Shown here: piece by piece, positions 31,451 through 43,226 of the stretch
Position numbering within the stretch: the stretch's first letter is position 1
Layout of the letters: every line of letters begins with the position of its first letter
Assembly (NCBI GenBank): GCA_024699855.1
Contig: JAMPIQ010000003.1
Coordinates: 4,526,001-4,590,000, forward strand
Source: Aphelenchoides besseyi
Lineage: Eukaryota > Nematoda > Chromadorea > Rhabditida > Aphelenchoididae
Direction of reading: 5' to 3'
Length of the DNA stretch: 64,000 bases
Notes under the pieces: generated by a model
Databases searched by the model: none
The model's input: only the letters and a program-made list of their open reading frames with translations
What the model was told of the DNA's origin: nothing
Position numbers and translations under genes: made by a program

Positions 31451-33062
31451 TTACGAAGTCGTTGGAAACCAAAGGAATTCGGTGAAGCGACACGCCACTT
31501 TTCCAAGGGCGAGCAGATCCTTGACATCTTCTTGAATCGCGGCTCGGATTTCCGCGTCCTGAAAAAGAAACAATTAGTAGGATTTATTGATTCCTCACCC
31601 TGAAGCTGTCGCGGTACTTCATAATGGCCGCCTTTGCTTGGACGATGCGTTGGCAAACGATCTTGATCGGCATATCGAAGAACAAATCGAAGCGTTGCCA
31701 CCATACCGGAAGACCGAGCAGGTGGACAACAACTTCGTAGTTTGGGTCGACCATGAGCGGGTGGTTGAATTCGACGCAAGTTTCTGCGGAACGGTACTCT
31801 TCAATGCTGTGCGTAACGTCTCAGATGGGGTTCGATCCATGAGTGGACTCCATGGCTTGGCCGTGCTCATGAGCTGCTCGTCGGTAAGTGATTTGAGTGG
31901 AGCATTGACGTCGACCGAGTACTTTTTGGACTTTGGTTTGCTTCGGCTTTCGAGAAAGCTTTTGTGCAACGTGCGGTTCTCGGGCAAAGTCTCTCCCAAG
32001 AACTCGGCCCGCGACTTCGCCTCTTCGACTCGCGCTTCGTAGGTTTTTGCTTTGGGTAATCCTGGAGCCGCATTCTGAAACAGGAACAAGAGAATTAGTC
32101 CGAGGTCTTTGTTATTGGCCTGCATCTTTTTGGATGACTTGCCAATTTTTCCATCGACACTTACCTTCTTGTTCTTGCGTCGCATCACGCAGCAGCAGAC
32201 CAAGCCAACGATACCTGCTACAATCACGCCCAGTCCAATCCTAAAAAATAAATGAAGAAGACAATTGAGTGACTTACAAAACAGCCACGATGATAATCAC
32301 CACAAGGTAAACCGGCATCTTGTCCTTTGACGGATCGTATTCCTTGACATCAAACTAAAGACTTTTCGACGAGAGACATCTGAATAAACTTACGAATCTG
32401 AAGGTCAAAGATGTAAGATTTGCATTGCCCAAGTACTCGACCGAGGTCTTGTACCCGATCCAAGTTTTGTCGAAACTCGCCGTTCCTTTGGCCACTTGTG
32501 CGAAATCAGACATGCCGTAGCCTTTCAACATGAATCCGTCCCATCGACTTTGCCGTGGATCGGGTAAAAATAATTGGAACTACCTGAATTAAAGATTTAT
32601 GGTTGTAAAAATTTGTATGCATACCAATTGCAAAGTACTTTGATTCATTTGCAGTGACGATGACATCACCGCTCAACGAAAGTCCGCCAACCTTTAAAAT
32701 AATCCTAAAACATAATCATCAAATCAATGAGATAAACCAAGAAAATACCCTTGACCAATCATACCGATTCTGGATCCGTAATCCATATCTAATTTGAGTT
32801 CCTGGTGATCACCGAGACTCATAACCATCGTTTTGTTGGTACATGCGCCATTCAAAAAAAAGCCGTCTCATGATCGATTGAAACAGTTGCCAGCGCCTGC
32901 TGCCACCAGATCACTGGTCTTAAAAATGCAGATACCGAAGACCAAGAATTGAAGCCAACGGATCACATTGGATGGCTTGGGACCGGTGCCACGAGGACGA
33001 GCTGCGCGAACCGCTCGGCGTCGGCCGCCGAGACGCGCACGAGTTGAACGTTCCTTGAACAT
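31451..33062 (-). CDS. Type I membrane protein of unknown family (frame broken)
   Basis: ATG at 33,062: a basic N-terminus (MFKERSTRARLGGRRRAVRA) precedes a hydrophobic signal segment (WLQFLVFGICIFKTSDLVAA). An extracellular part follows with pieces NGACTNKTMVMSLGDHQELK, VGGLSLSGDVIVTANESKYF, and LPDPRQSRWDGFMLKGYGMS. Next comes a transmembrane helix (MPVYLVVIIIVAVLIGLGVI...GLVCCCVMRRKNKK) and a cytoplasmic tail of about 220 residues ending RFTEFLWFPTTS. Introns of 37-50 nt interrupt it. At least three frame breaks (about 32,870, 32,572 and 31,817) are each repairable by one base, mostly in T or A runs, while splice signals and codon-like structure remain good. I read it as a functional gene with consensus errors. 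The stop abuts the retrotransposon LTR. Confidence 0.65.
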
Positions 33063-33727
33063 CGTCACGTTTAGAGTACAAGAGTACAGAGAGCACAAAA
33101 AGCAGAAGTCACCACAATCGTCGAACGAAAGTTGAATGAAGAAAACTCGAAAAAAACCGTCGGACATCAACTTCAAAATTTGCATTTAATTCGAATTTGC
33201 ATACAAATTTGCATCTTCGAATGCGAATTTCACGTGAACATCTTACGGTAAGAAGACTGCAAGTCTTAAGTTTCCAATGGTTGAAATCAGAAGCCGTAGA
33301 ATCGACTGACAATGATCGTTGTTGTTTCAGTTCATTCCACAATATGATTGTTTAGTCGAGAAGTCTCTGATTGATTGCAATTAAAGCGAATGCTCGTCCT
33401 GAAGCCTATGAATTCATTCACATACAACGTTTATCCTTGTAATTTTGAGTATCTCACGGTTACTTTCAACGGCTCCTCACGTACTTGACTCTTAGAAGCA
33501 TAAAAATTGACTTAAAAAAGATTTGTGTTTCCGTGAACAATTCAAGGGCTCCAAGATAACGCTGTTTCACATCAGCTTGTCCTTTGAAAGCTAATCTCAA
33601 ATAGAAAGAATTTCAAGTCTGGCTTAGTGCATCAGCGTGAAGTTGCTCGTAGAGGAATTCTCGAATCGAACATTTGATTCCGCTTCGAACTGATTTATCG
33701 ACTAAAACACACGATGCTAAAAGAATA
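33063..33727. other. Intergenic (divergent promoters)
   Basis: Lies between the leftward membrane-protein gene and the rightward MED19 gene. No coding region, RNA gene or repeat is recognised. Confidence 0.5.
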
Positions 33728-34573
33728 ATGGATCAGAACGTCTCCACCGGCTCTTTGAAAACTAAAATTGTTCTGCGTCATGGAGTCTCGCATCTGTCGT
33801 TGCCGTTCTACGGAATGAAAGCCGAACTACCACGTGAGTTGTGTTTCTTTGGTCAATTAATTTCAATTCTATTTAGCTGCCAGTAAAATTCTTGGGAGCG
33901 ATGATCTGTTGGCACGTTTCGATCTCAGCGGCGCTTTTCAACGATTCTGTGGACCGAAAAAGCCGAAAGAAGATTTGCCTTCTTTTCTTACTAACATATA
34001 CGGGACATCGAATTTGGGAATGAAGGATGATCAGTCGTGGTATGTTCCGTTGTGTTTATTGTTTTGATAATACCTGTGATTTAGTAGTCTAATGCGTCTT
34101 GTCGAACGTCCGCCAATCGTGGGTAAGGAGATCGTTGGATTGTCGTCGAGTGCCCTCGCCGGTTTCAAACTCTCCGCTGGACCGGTACCCGAAAACTGCC
34201 GATTTTTCGATCCATTGCCTGGCGATGCAGCTCTTTTGAATCCCGATACCGTTGATGTCAATCGAACAACCAATTCAGATGTTGTTTCCGATACGACAAA
34301 ACATCGCAAACGATTAAAACGATCGTTAGAAGAGGACGTGCAATGTGAGTAAATTTCATCATTAGACTCAACTCACTTCATGTTCGTTCAGATGCCGAAC
34401 CCGAGAAAAAAGCCAAAAAACATCGTAGTGGCGAAGAAAAAGAGAAGAAACGCAAAAAGAAGAAGCTCAAGAAAAACAAGGTGACTTTACAATCAACGTT
34501 CCTGTGATTTAGTTCCTATTTTCAGAAAAACGAAGAAGAGAATCGTAAGGTCAGGGATGTGCCATTTTATTGA
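33728..34573 (+). CDS. mdt-19: Mediator complex subunit 19 (MED19)
   Basis: Subunit of the Mediator head/middle interface that links transcription factors to RNA polymerase II in the nucleus. Five exons: 33,728-33,833, 33,877-34,039, 34,085-34,344, 34,392-34,480 and 34,526-34,573, all with GT/AG borders and matching phase. The conserved core is present: [20 protein letters not shown], then [11 protein letters not shown], and the diagnostic [20 protein letters not shown] followed by [16 protein letters not shown]. The C-terminus is the usual lysine-rich tail ([20 protein letters not shown]) ending DVPFY. Length is about 220 residues, normal for the family. Its stop lies 43 nt from the stop of the convergent CCP-domain gene. 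Confidence 0.92.
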
Positions 34574-34616
34574 ATCAGAATTGTTGTACATGGTGGTATC
34601 AAGAAATTAAATATTT

Positions 34617-36366
34617 TCATTGACATTTTCCCAAACTTGGTTGCCAGATTCCCGAAGCGTCGCATTTGGTTTCCGTGGCACCAACAATCTTCTTGTCGCG
34701 ATTGCATTGCAAACGAATTGTTGTGCCCGAATAGAACTTCTTTGGCAAATTGCTTGTCGTATTGCCGTGTCTGAGTTGAAACAAACGCCCGTCTTGACCA
34801 ACGTCTTCAAGTGGTGGGCAGGCTAAAAACACTTGTGTTGCAATCTGTGTTTACCGAGCTACTCACTTGGCAAATCACAGGTTCCGAGCTCCTCGGTTGT
34901 CCATTTTCCTTCCACACAAATAGCAATTGCATTACCATTCAGCTTTGCATTCTCGATACAAACGCCTGTAGCAATAGTGCCATTTGAGAAAATGGAGCGA
35001 TCAAATCCTTGGTTATCGGTATAAACAACAAATCCATTTGTCAAATTAAGAGGTGGACAAACTAAAATATTGCATTTGAATACGATTGTTGTATTTTATT
35101 CGTTACCTCTCTCACAAGATCCCAAAGTTGAAGGAACCCATCCAGATTGTGTGCACACCGCGGTATCTGCTAATTGCTGTGAAACTTCCGTGTGTTCCGG
35201 ACACAACAATGAAGCTTTTGTTCCAACAGAATAAGAATCTTTCGACTTTATATTTTCGTTTGGTGAGATTCCATCTACACTATATGCGATTTGACCAACT
35301 CGATAAGTCGATGGAAATGCCGGACAACCGATACAAATACATTTGCTTATAGCCGGTGGTAACCATTTTCCAGACCTCTGACAAACACTATATGTTATGT
35401 TACTGTTAGGCCAAAATCCAGGAAGACATGTGAGTTTTGATGTCGTTCCAACAGTTGGTGTCAGTGTAGACAGAGACCATTCACCGTTTTTTGTCTCTAA
35501 TCGCTGACATTCTAAATGATCTTATCGTTACAATTGATAGCTATTTAGGCCTTAACTACTTACGATTAACACGAACAGAGAGAAATTCTTTTGTATTTGC
35601 TGAACTTTGCTCATCGCTTTCCGACGTTTGTTGAGCCAACGAATCGGATTTGTAGTCAAGTGGCCAAATGTAACACAAAACTCCTTTTTTAACAATTCCA
35701 AGCTCATTTTTCATACTTTTGTTTGACGTAAATATCGTGTCTACAAAACTATTTTTGTTTAGACTATGTACGAAAACTTGCCATCCTCTCCAACATTTTG
35801 CCATTCAGTTAATGGTATCTAGAAAGTAGGAAATTAAAGCTCATCGACGATCTTTGAAAATACGCTTGCACCACATTGACCGAACTTCGGTGCACAGTAA
35901 AATCGTTCTCCGGTAAGAAAATACGAGTCAATCGCGTCATCCGGTCGTTTCGATCGAAGAACAAGTTTATGATTTAAACGTCCTTGAAGCAATTTTAAAT
36001 CAAATAATCTTCACTCGACTTACCAAACAATCCCGGCTTCTCTGTTGTTCCCCCAATTCCCAATTGCTCGTCGTATAGTTGAATTACTTCCACTGCACAA
36101 TCACATTCCTCTTGTTGTTTGTGTTTGAGCACCAAACCCAAACGTTGAACTTGCGTGTATTGAGACAAAGCAGTTGGATGAGACTCATAATCCCAAGTCG
36201 TAGAGAAATGATCGTGATAAAGTCCAGTGAAATCATTGGCGTATGTGGTGAGTGGCAAAAGACGTTTCGCATTTACTCCATGAGTGCATTCCGAATAACA
36301 CACTGCCAATGACACAATGTAATGGGCAAGAAAAACGATCGACCAAAATCTTCGTATGTTGCCCAT
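34617..36366 (-). CDS. Secreted CCP/sushi-repeat protein
   Basis: ATG at 36,366 begins a signal peptide (RFWSIVFLAHYIVSLAVCYS). An N-terminal region without recognised domain follows (about 200 residues; QQEECDCAVEVIQLYDEQLG, then ERFYCAPKFGQCGASVFSK). The C-terminal half contains four complement-control (sushi) modules with the usual four Cys and late Trp: CQRLETKNGEWS...SGKWLPPAISKC; CPAFPSTYRVGQ...SGWVPSTLGSC; CPPLNLTNGFVV...GKWTTEELGTC; CPPLEDVGQDGR...SGIWQPSLGKC, ending right after the last Cys. Such modules mediate extracellular adhesion. Near 35,795 two open frames overlap (EWQNVGEDG and RGWQVFVHS) and one base change would join them. No transmembrane segment is seen. Confidence 0.75.
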
Positions 36367-36851
36367 GAGCCTGTGAACAAAGTAGTCGAAAGAATCCGAT
36401 GGCGTAAGTAAAATCCCGGAACTTGTTTACTCACTCAATTGACGATTAAATACAATAGCTTCTGTGACAATCGATTGCGTTTCCCAACGTCAACATCCGT
36501 GCAATCGGCTCATCACTCCGGAGATTTAATTGCTTTTAGTCGGTAACTGTTGATCACAAGGTTGTTTTTATACATAATTGATTTATTTGAACGCTTGTTG
36601 CGATAAACAAGTAAAAATTGGAATTTAAAAAAACAACCCGACAGAGAGATGGCGAACACATTCGGAAGATGAGAGGAGTAAGAAACGTTATATCGTACAA
36701 ATAAAAATCGTAATCCCGCATGCGACGAGTAGAAATCTGATGATTTGAAAGAATTGGAATGAAAAATAAATTATGTCGTCTGTAGAGAAGCCAAACACGA
36801 ATGGCGATGTCATCATGCAAAAGAAGTTGAAAGAAGGAATGTAGAGCAGAA
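36367..36851. other. Intergenic
   Basis: Between the start of the CCP gene and the stop of the receptor phosphatase (both on the minus strand), so it should hold the CCP gene promoter and the phosphatase 3' UTR. Nothing else is recognised. Confidence 0.5.
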
Positions 36852-39800
36852 TCACAGGCCGACGGATTCGGCAATCCCATCGTCGTCTTCGTGCATATTG
36901 AAAGCCGGATTCTGATGCACTTCGATTCGCGGTGTTTTCGAGAGTCCAGATTGCTGTTGAACTGTTGACCACGTACTCAGATTCGATGATGTCGACGGTC
37001 CAAAATTGAAGCCCGTTCCGGCAGGGTATTGCGGAGCCAGTAGTTGGGGATAGAAATTTTGAAGAACGTAAAGTAGGCAAACGTGAATAAAAATGTATTG
37101 TGACTGAAAATCAATTGAAATTTGAGATCTTTCTGTTTCCAACACACCTCGTTCTGCACCATTTGACATCTTTCCTGTCGCATTTCGTAAACAGTCCCGA
37201 AAACATCCAACGGTCTTCCGGTTGGAATCGTTTGAACGAGTCGATCCAAGGCAATAAATGTTCCTAAAGCATTGATTCAGCATTTATATTTGGAATTAAA
37301 ACCAACCAGAACGACCAACTCCGGCGGAGCAGTGAACGACCGTTGGACGGTTCAGTGGTGACGGCGGAAGACGAGTTCTGAAGAGCCGCAGAAAGTTCAC
37401 AATACCGACGGGATGATCGGGAGCACCGAAATCAGGCCATGCTTGAAAATGAAAGTGAATAACAATACGCGCAGGTTGATTTGGTTCAGCGAGATTGACT
37501 AAACGAAACTGTCGAATTGTGTACTCATCATATTCGAGAGCTTCATTCAACAACGTCACTTCGATATCCATATACAATACGGTCGGTTGATTTGCATCAG
37601 GCCAATAACGATGACATTTATCGCGTCCCTTTTCGACGCACTTGGTCAACGCAACGATCGCCGGACATTCTTGTTCCCATACGACTTTCCAAAAATGATC
37701 GCGAGTCGACGGTAACGGTCCTTGTGCGGCAATGAATTCTCTTCTTGAGTTAAAACCAGAGATAAAAGAAGCGTTGATGTAATCGCTTCCATCTTCATCA
37801 TCGGCAGTCATCAATTTAACACGTGAGTGATCTGCAATAGTCTAATATTATAGTTGTTCATCGATAACATTGAATTTGTAAACCAATTAGACCGAATTGC
37901 CCTGACAAGAAGCTTACCATAAGGAAGAATGTTAGTGAATCGATTTTTCGCTCTGTTGGGACCCAATTCGGCTGCTATGCAAGTTTGACCGTTGCCAACA
38001 AATCGGAATTCCTAAAATACACAATAAACGATGATTATTTTGTTCATACTTCATATTCCGTGGAAAACAGGTAATCGCTGTCTGCACTCATCAGTCGAAA
38101 GTGTTCTGAGAAGTCGGAAACACGAACCGGACGACTTTGTTTCACGTTGATTCCATTTTCCATAACAGTCCACAGAACACGAGGCTCAGAGCTGGCGGGT
38201 GGACCAGAAGGCAGGCGTTCTAATCGCTGATCAACACCCGTTCGTTCTCGTAGACTTCTTGAGCGTCGATGATGTGCATTGAATGGACTACTTCCCGATG
38301 TATCCTTCGGTGGGCTGCGTATCCCATCGACTTCCGTGCTTCCGCCGTTATTGACTTGAAGCAGCTGACCGTTTGTAGCAATGGCTGAAGCGAAATGAAC
38401 ATTCGGTGAATTGTTCGATGGATTTTGAGCAGAGAATTGAGCGGGAGGCGAACCGTTCGTGTCAACGAGACCCAATTTGGATAGGCATTCGGTGGTGCGC
38501 TCAGTCATGATCATCTTTAACGCGGCCCACTGGCTCTCTTTTGAGTTTTGTGTTGGGTTCGCACGTCGAGGGACGTTGCGGAAGGAAAATCCGTTGGCAA
38601 GTTCACTGAAATCGAACATCAATTCGCAAACAAGAAAGAAATGAAAAACAACACGATATCAAAAACAGTGTTTGTACGAAGAGTACAGTAAACGAACTGA
38701 TAAGTTAATTTTAAAAGAAAATTGGTCAACAGAAAAAGTTTAACAAAATTATGTGGGCGAATTCAGAAACCCAATTAGGATCATAATTTTTAGACTCTGA
38801 AGACGGTGAATTGACGGAGCACATTCGTTGAGCCAAAACAAGACGACGAGGGTGTTGAGTCGGGCTGCGTGCCATGGCCTGGCCTACGCACTCTTGCCAA
38901 ATTGAATCAGCGGAGGACCCTTAAAAGTTTGAAGAAGCGGAAAACAAACGAACGGCTAACTATGCCCAAAAAACGAGAACCCGCACCTTCTCGGCGCCTT
39001 CAAGTGTCATCAACAGATGATCAGAAAATGATGGAGAATACGAATTCATGGATGAAAGAAGTAGTGCAAATGTTAATGTCACAAATTGAATACTCCGATT
39101 GTTCACTCACCTTTTCTCGTCTATTCGTTGACGTCGCGTGTAGACAAACAGGAGAAATAAGGCCAATAATGCGCAACAAACAAAAACGCACAAAACCACA
39201 AAAACTCCACGAAATGTCCCGCCGTTGTTCAGTGGCTCTAAAATACGACGAATTGAAAAGGTTTTTAATTTCAAATTTGCGTGGAAATCCAATGGGATCG
39301 ATGAGTTCGCGAGCTTTCGACACGCTTTTTATGAACGCAATCGTCCAACTGGTCGTGAGATGCGTCAACTGGTAAGTGTTCGTGGTTTTTTGCGATAGGC
39401 GGCGCGCACTTGCGTAGACAAAACAAAAATTGGATAATGACCATTCGAATTTGAGGGGAATTTCGTTTTGTCCAAAACTCATTCGAACGTGACTTCAGAA
39501 ATTCACGTTCGAACGTCGAAAAAGCACCGAACGAACGCGCTAAAACACGAAGAGCAGAGACGTGGAGCGAGAAACGTCGACCTCACTCTTTCGGCTTCCC
39601 CTCTGCTTCGGATCTCCGTGCGTTGTGAGCGAATGCCCGGAGGCACAAAGTGTGGGCGGTTAACGTTGAGAGGTCGACGTACAAAAAAAGAAGAGACTCG
39701 TCTGTCGCTTACTTTTTGTCCGTGAGGATTTGGGAAAAAGCGAGGAACCCTCAGGACCAAAACAACAGACGGAAATGGATGCTTTCGGACTGTTGACCGT

Positions 39801-42800
39801 CAAGCGAAGCGCGTGGGAGAATCGTGCTTTCCGCGAAATAACAAAAAAACTTTCGAAACAAACGGATTTCCTCGTGACTGTCCACTTCTCGCAATCAGCA
39901 GAAGACAATCGTTTGCAAATTGAGTACTTAACAACAACTGACCAATTTTTGCGGACCAGAAAACGCGTCTATGAGGAAGTAGAGCGAATTTATTAGAGTG
40001 CTAATTGCATTTTTACGAATCGCTTACAAATCTTTTAACACTTCAAAGGCTTACCAGTTGTCACGATGTCCGAATAGACACTATCGGTCCATAATTCTGG
40101 CGAAGTAAAGAGTCGAAGTTTAAAGCGATAACTGGTCCCGGCTTTAAGTGGACCGTTACAAATCTCATCGATATCCTTTTCAATACAACTAGTATCCGAG
40201 CCAATAGTCTAGAATATTTGATTTTAAATCAATAGGGTACATTGAAATTACTTGAAGAAAAGTTTGAGTCAACGGACGAACTGTTTGCTCAAGTGGTGTA
40301 ATCGTGGCAACATAAGGTGGCCAAAATTCGTATTTTTGCTGAGCTCTTCCCCACGTAATCATCGATTGATTCGAAGCTCGTGGTATTTCTTCGAATATTG
40401 AGCGTCCATCAGGTCCGACTTGAGAAACAATTAGAGCCACCTTAGACAGAAGTCCATTTTGTGGATCAAAGCCAGCATTCGTATAACGAACAGTCAGCTC
40501 GGTACTTCGAATCGAATCGGCAACAAGTTCGATTTGTGCATTTGGTTGTGGAGGAGCGGCAATTGGCATTTTCGCTACAGCTTGTTGATCCGTTGCCAAT
40601 GGAAAACCAGCGCCAGCTTCGTTTGAAGCAGTTACGTCAAATCGATAGTTCAGGCCGCCAATCAAATTGTTCACAACCGCGGTTTGAAGTGTTTGTCCCG
40701 AATCCGTGGCATTGGAATTCTGATTTCCATCGACATTCATGGTCCAACTTTCGGGATTTCCATTTAGTGCCAAAGTACGAACAACATAATGAGAAATTAT
40801 CCCGTTCGGCAGTTTCGGACTAATCCACGACAGTTGAACAGAATGCGAATTCAATGGATGCGCAGTCAGCTGCTCCACAGCCCCTGGACGATCAGCTTGA
40901 GTCCGGAAAACAAGATCGGGCATTTCTCTCGAATTTGAAGCACAAACACTCGGACCGGAAGCTTCGACACCACAAATAACCTTAAAGGTTTGCGTGTTTT
41001 GTTTTTAATTCTTGAATTACCTTTGGTCTCAAGTGATATTTGTGAAAAGGTCGTAGACCGTCCAAATGAACTGATGGGGCACTGAGTTCGGCAAAACTGA
41101 GTCGCCGATCAAGAACCTTTTCGCCGAAAGCATCGACAACAATCAAATTCAATGAGCAATCTGTCGAATCGCCAACTACCGGGTGTCGCGGATCCTCGAT
41201 GAACGCAAGAACGGCAATACGAACAACGGCCGAACTCTTCGAAATTCTCTCAACTCGAACATCAACGGCTGGCGGAGCGAGTCGTCTCATTTCGACGAAT
41301 TTTTGAGTTGATACGATACCTGATGAAGTGACCGCATAAATTTGAATTCGATAACAAGCTCCACGAAGAAGATGACTAAAAGATAGATGTGATTAAGATT
41401 AACAAATGCTACTTACTCAGCTTGAACATGTCGAATTTCGCTTTCCGGCAGCAAATCGAATTGTTGCGACTCTTCGCGATTTGATGCAGGAACCGGATCA
41501 ATTCGAACGTGTAATTTCGATCCATTACCAACTATTTGATCCCACATGCTTTTAAGTTTAACACTTTTTGCCTCATCTGATGGCCATTCGATCTTTAATG
41601 TTCCTTTTGTCTCCTAAATCATGCTCTCACATTATGTATTTCCATTCGAGTCCTACCTGAATAGCAATTCCAAAAGCTTGATGATCGAACGCCGGTTCTA
41701 AAGCCGTACTTCTCAATGCTTTGGTTGATTGCGCATGAGCACTTAGAGCTGCTACACTTATGTCGTAGCGACGACCGGGAGTCAAGTCGACAAATGCAAC
41801 ACATCTGAATTCTGTTTCCATATTATTATCTTGAATATACTGACTTGTTTTCGGAGATCTCGCCAACTCGAACTCGTTGCTCGACTTTGTCTGAACGATC
41901 GGAAACAACCACAATATGACAGACCGTTGATTTCGATATGCTCTGCGGCGGCAACAAGGCTTCGACTGCAAATTGACCACGATCGAAATCCGGTGTCACT
42001 GATACACTAATTGGAGGCAACGGACGAACGGTATGAGTTATGGTCGATGGCTCGCTTATTTGTCGTGTTTTTTCCGCAATAACCGCGAATACGAAAGTCA
42101 TGCCCGGATGAATTCCGTTGCATAGAACAGATTCGGGTTTTAGACCGGCAATTTCCGTTTTGACCATGTTCTCCGTACTGTTCATTTGACCATAAGCAAT
42201 CTTAAAGCGATCAACTCCCGACTCCGCTGGCCAGTCAAATCTAAATGTAACACAAGTTCCGTTCATGTCGACAACACTGAGATTTTGGGGTTGCAATGGT
42301 TCTGAAATTGGATTCATTTGTTAGTATACTGTTGACCTTTGCTCACTTGTTGTTATGACTCGACGCCATGGTATTGATTGAATATCCTAGAAATTCAAAT
42401 GATTAACATTTCGATCATTTTACAAAGATTAAACTAACCGACACCACAGAAGTCACAGAAACGTCAAAATCTCGACCGGGACTTAGGTTTCCAAGATAGA
42501 TTTCGACGTCTCGTTGTTCAACCAAATCATAGACGTCAACAGTGGGATATCGCTTAAGCGGATCCAATTGAAAATACTTGACTGTGAATTTGTCTTGGAC
42601 TGCCCGTTCTTCTTTTACTGCTCGTAACGTGACGTTGTGATGAGATACCGTAATTGAGCCCGGAGCGTCCAAGTTCAATGGTGCGGGGTCCTGAAACAGG
42701 ACGTTACAGTTGAACTCAAATGAACTGACCATAAGCAATGACTCTTCTTTGATTGGAACCGACTGTTCGCCCACTCGTCCGATAATCGCGAGACTATAGC

Positions 42801-43226
42801 GATGACCCGGTGACAAGCCGTGTATTCTAATGGCCGTAGGATCTTGAGGTGTGAGTCGAAAAGTTCTATTTCCATCTCTTATCGAAGATTCGCTACAAAT
42901 TACGCCGCAGACTGAGAAACATCGTATAATCAACTCACATTGCTTTTGTCACATCAACAACCCGTGCAATAAACTCCCGATATTCTCCGAAATCTTCAGG
43001 TAAGAAAACATCAAGAAAACGCGAAGAATCTCGATCACTTTTAACTATCCGAAATGACTGTCGAAAGTCGCTAATTGACTGCAAATAAAAATGTAAGATT
43101 GTCGTTTAAGTTTTGTACCGTTGTATCTGTTTGAGCATTAACAGCAGAATTAGCATAGTAGAGAAGGAATAATAAGAGGAAAAGAAAGGAATGTTGATCG
43201 GTTGCGTTTTGTTTACCGATTGCCAT
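36852..43226 (-). CDS. Receptor-type protein tyrosine phosphatase, R3 class (DEP-1/PTPRB-like)
   Basis: ATG at 43,226 gives a signal peptide ([20 protein letters not shown]). The ectodomain is a series of fibronectin type III modules (e.g. around 42,900-42,420, 42,310-41,640, 41,290-40,990 and 40,920-40,220), ending in the R3-type membrane-proximal unit [20 protein letters not shown]...SVYSDIVTT (40,195-40,055). The transmembrane helix ([20 protein letters not shown]) and TRRQR stop-transfer are at about 39,235-39,118. A single phosphatase domain follows: [44 protein letters not shown], the catalytic [11 protein letters not shown] and the Q-loop [10 protein letters not shown]. One catalytic domain plus FNIII repeats defines the R3 class; DEP-1 counters EGFR signalling in C. 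elegans. Most introns are about 45 nt, but those on either side of the TM exon are 500-800 nt. The tail ends [20 protein letters not shown]. Confidence 0.9.

Noticed and set aside
38869..39375. 168-codon plus-strand frame
   Set aside because: It runs antisense across the transmembrane exon and adjacent intron of the receptor phosphatase, whose TM helix and splice sites are convincing on the minus strand.
39468..39996. Plus-strand open frames inside a phosphatase intron, a possible nested gene
   Set aside because: Two adjacent frames of about 85 codons without a recognisable domain or joined splice sites; kept only as a remark on the intron.
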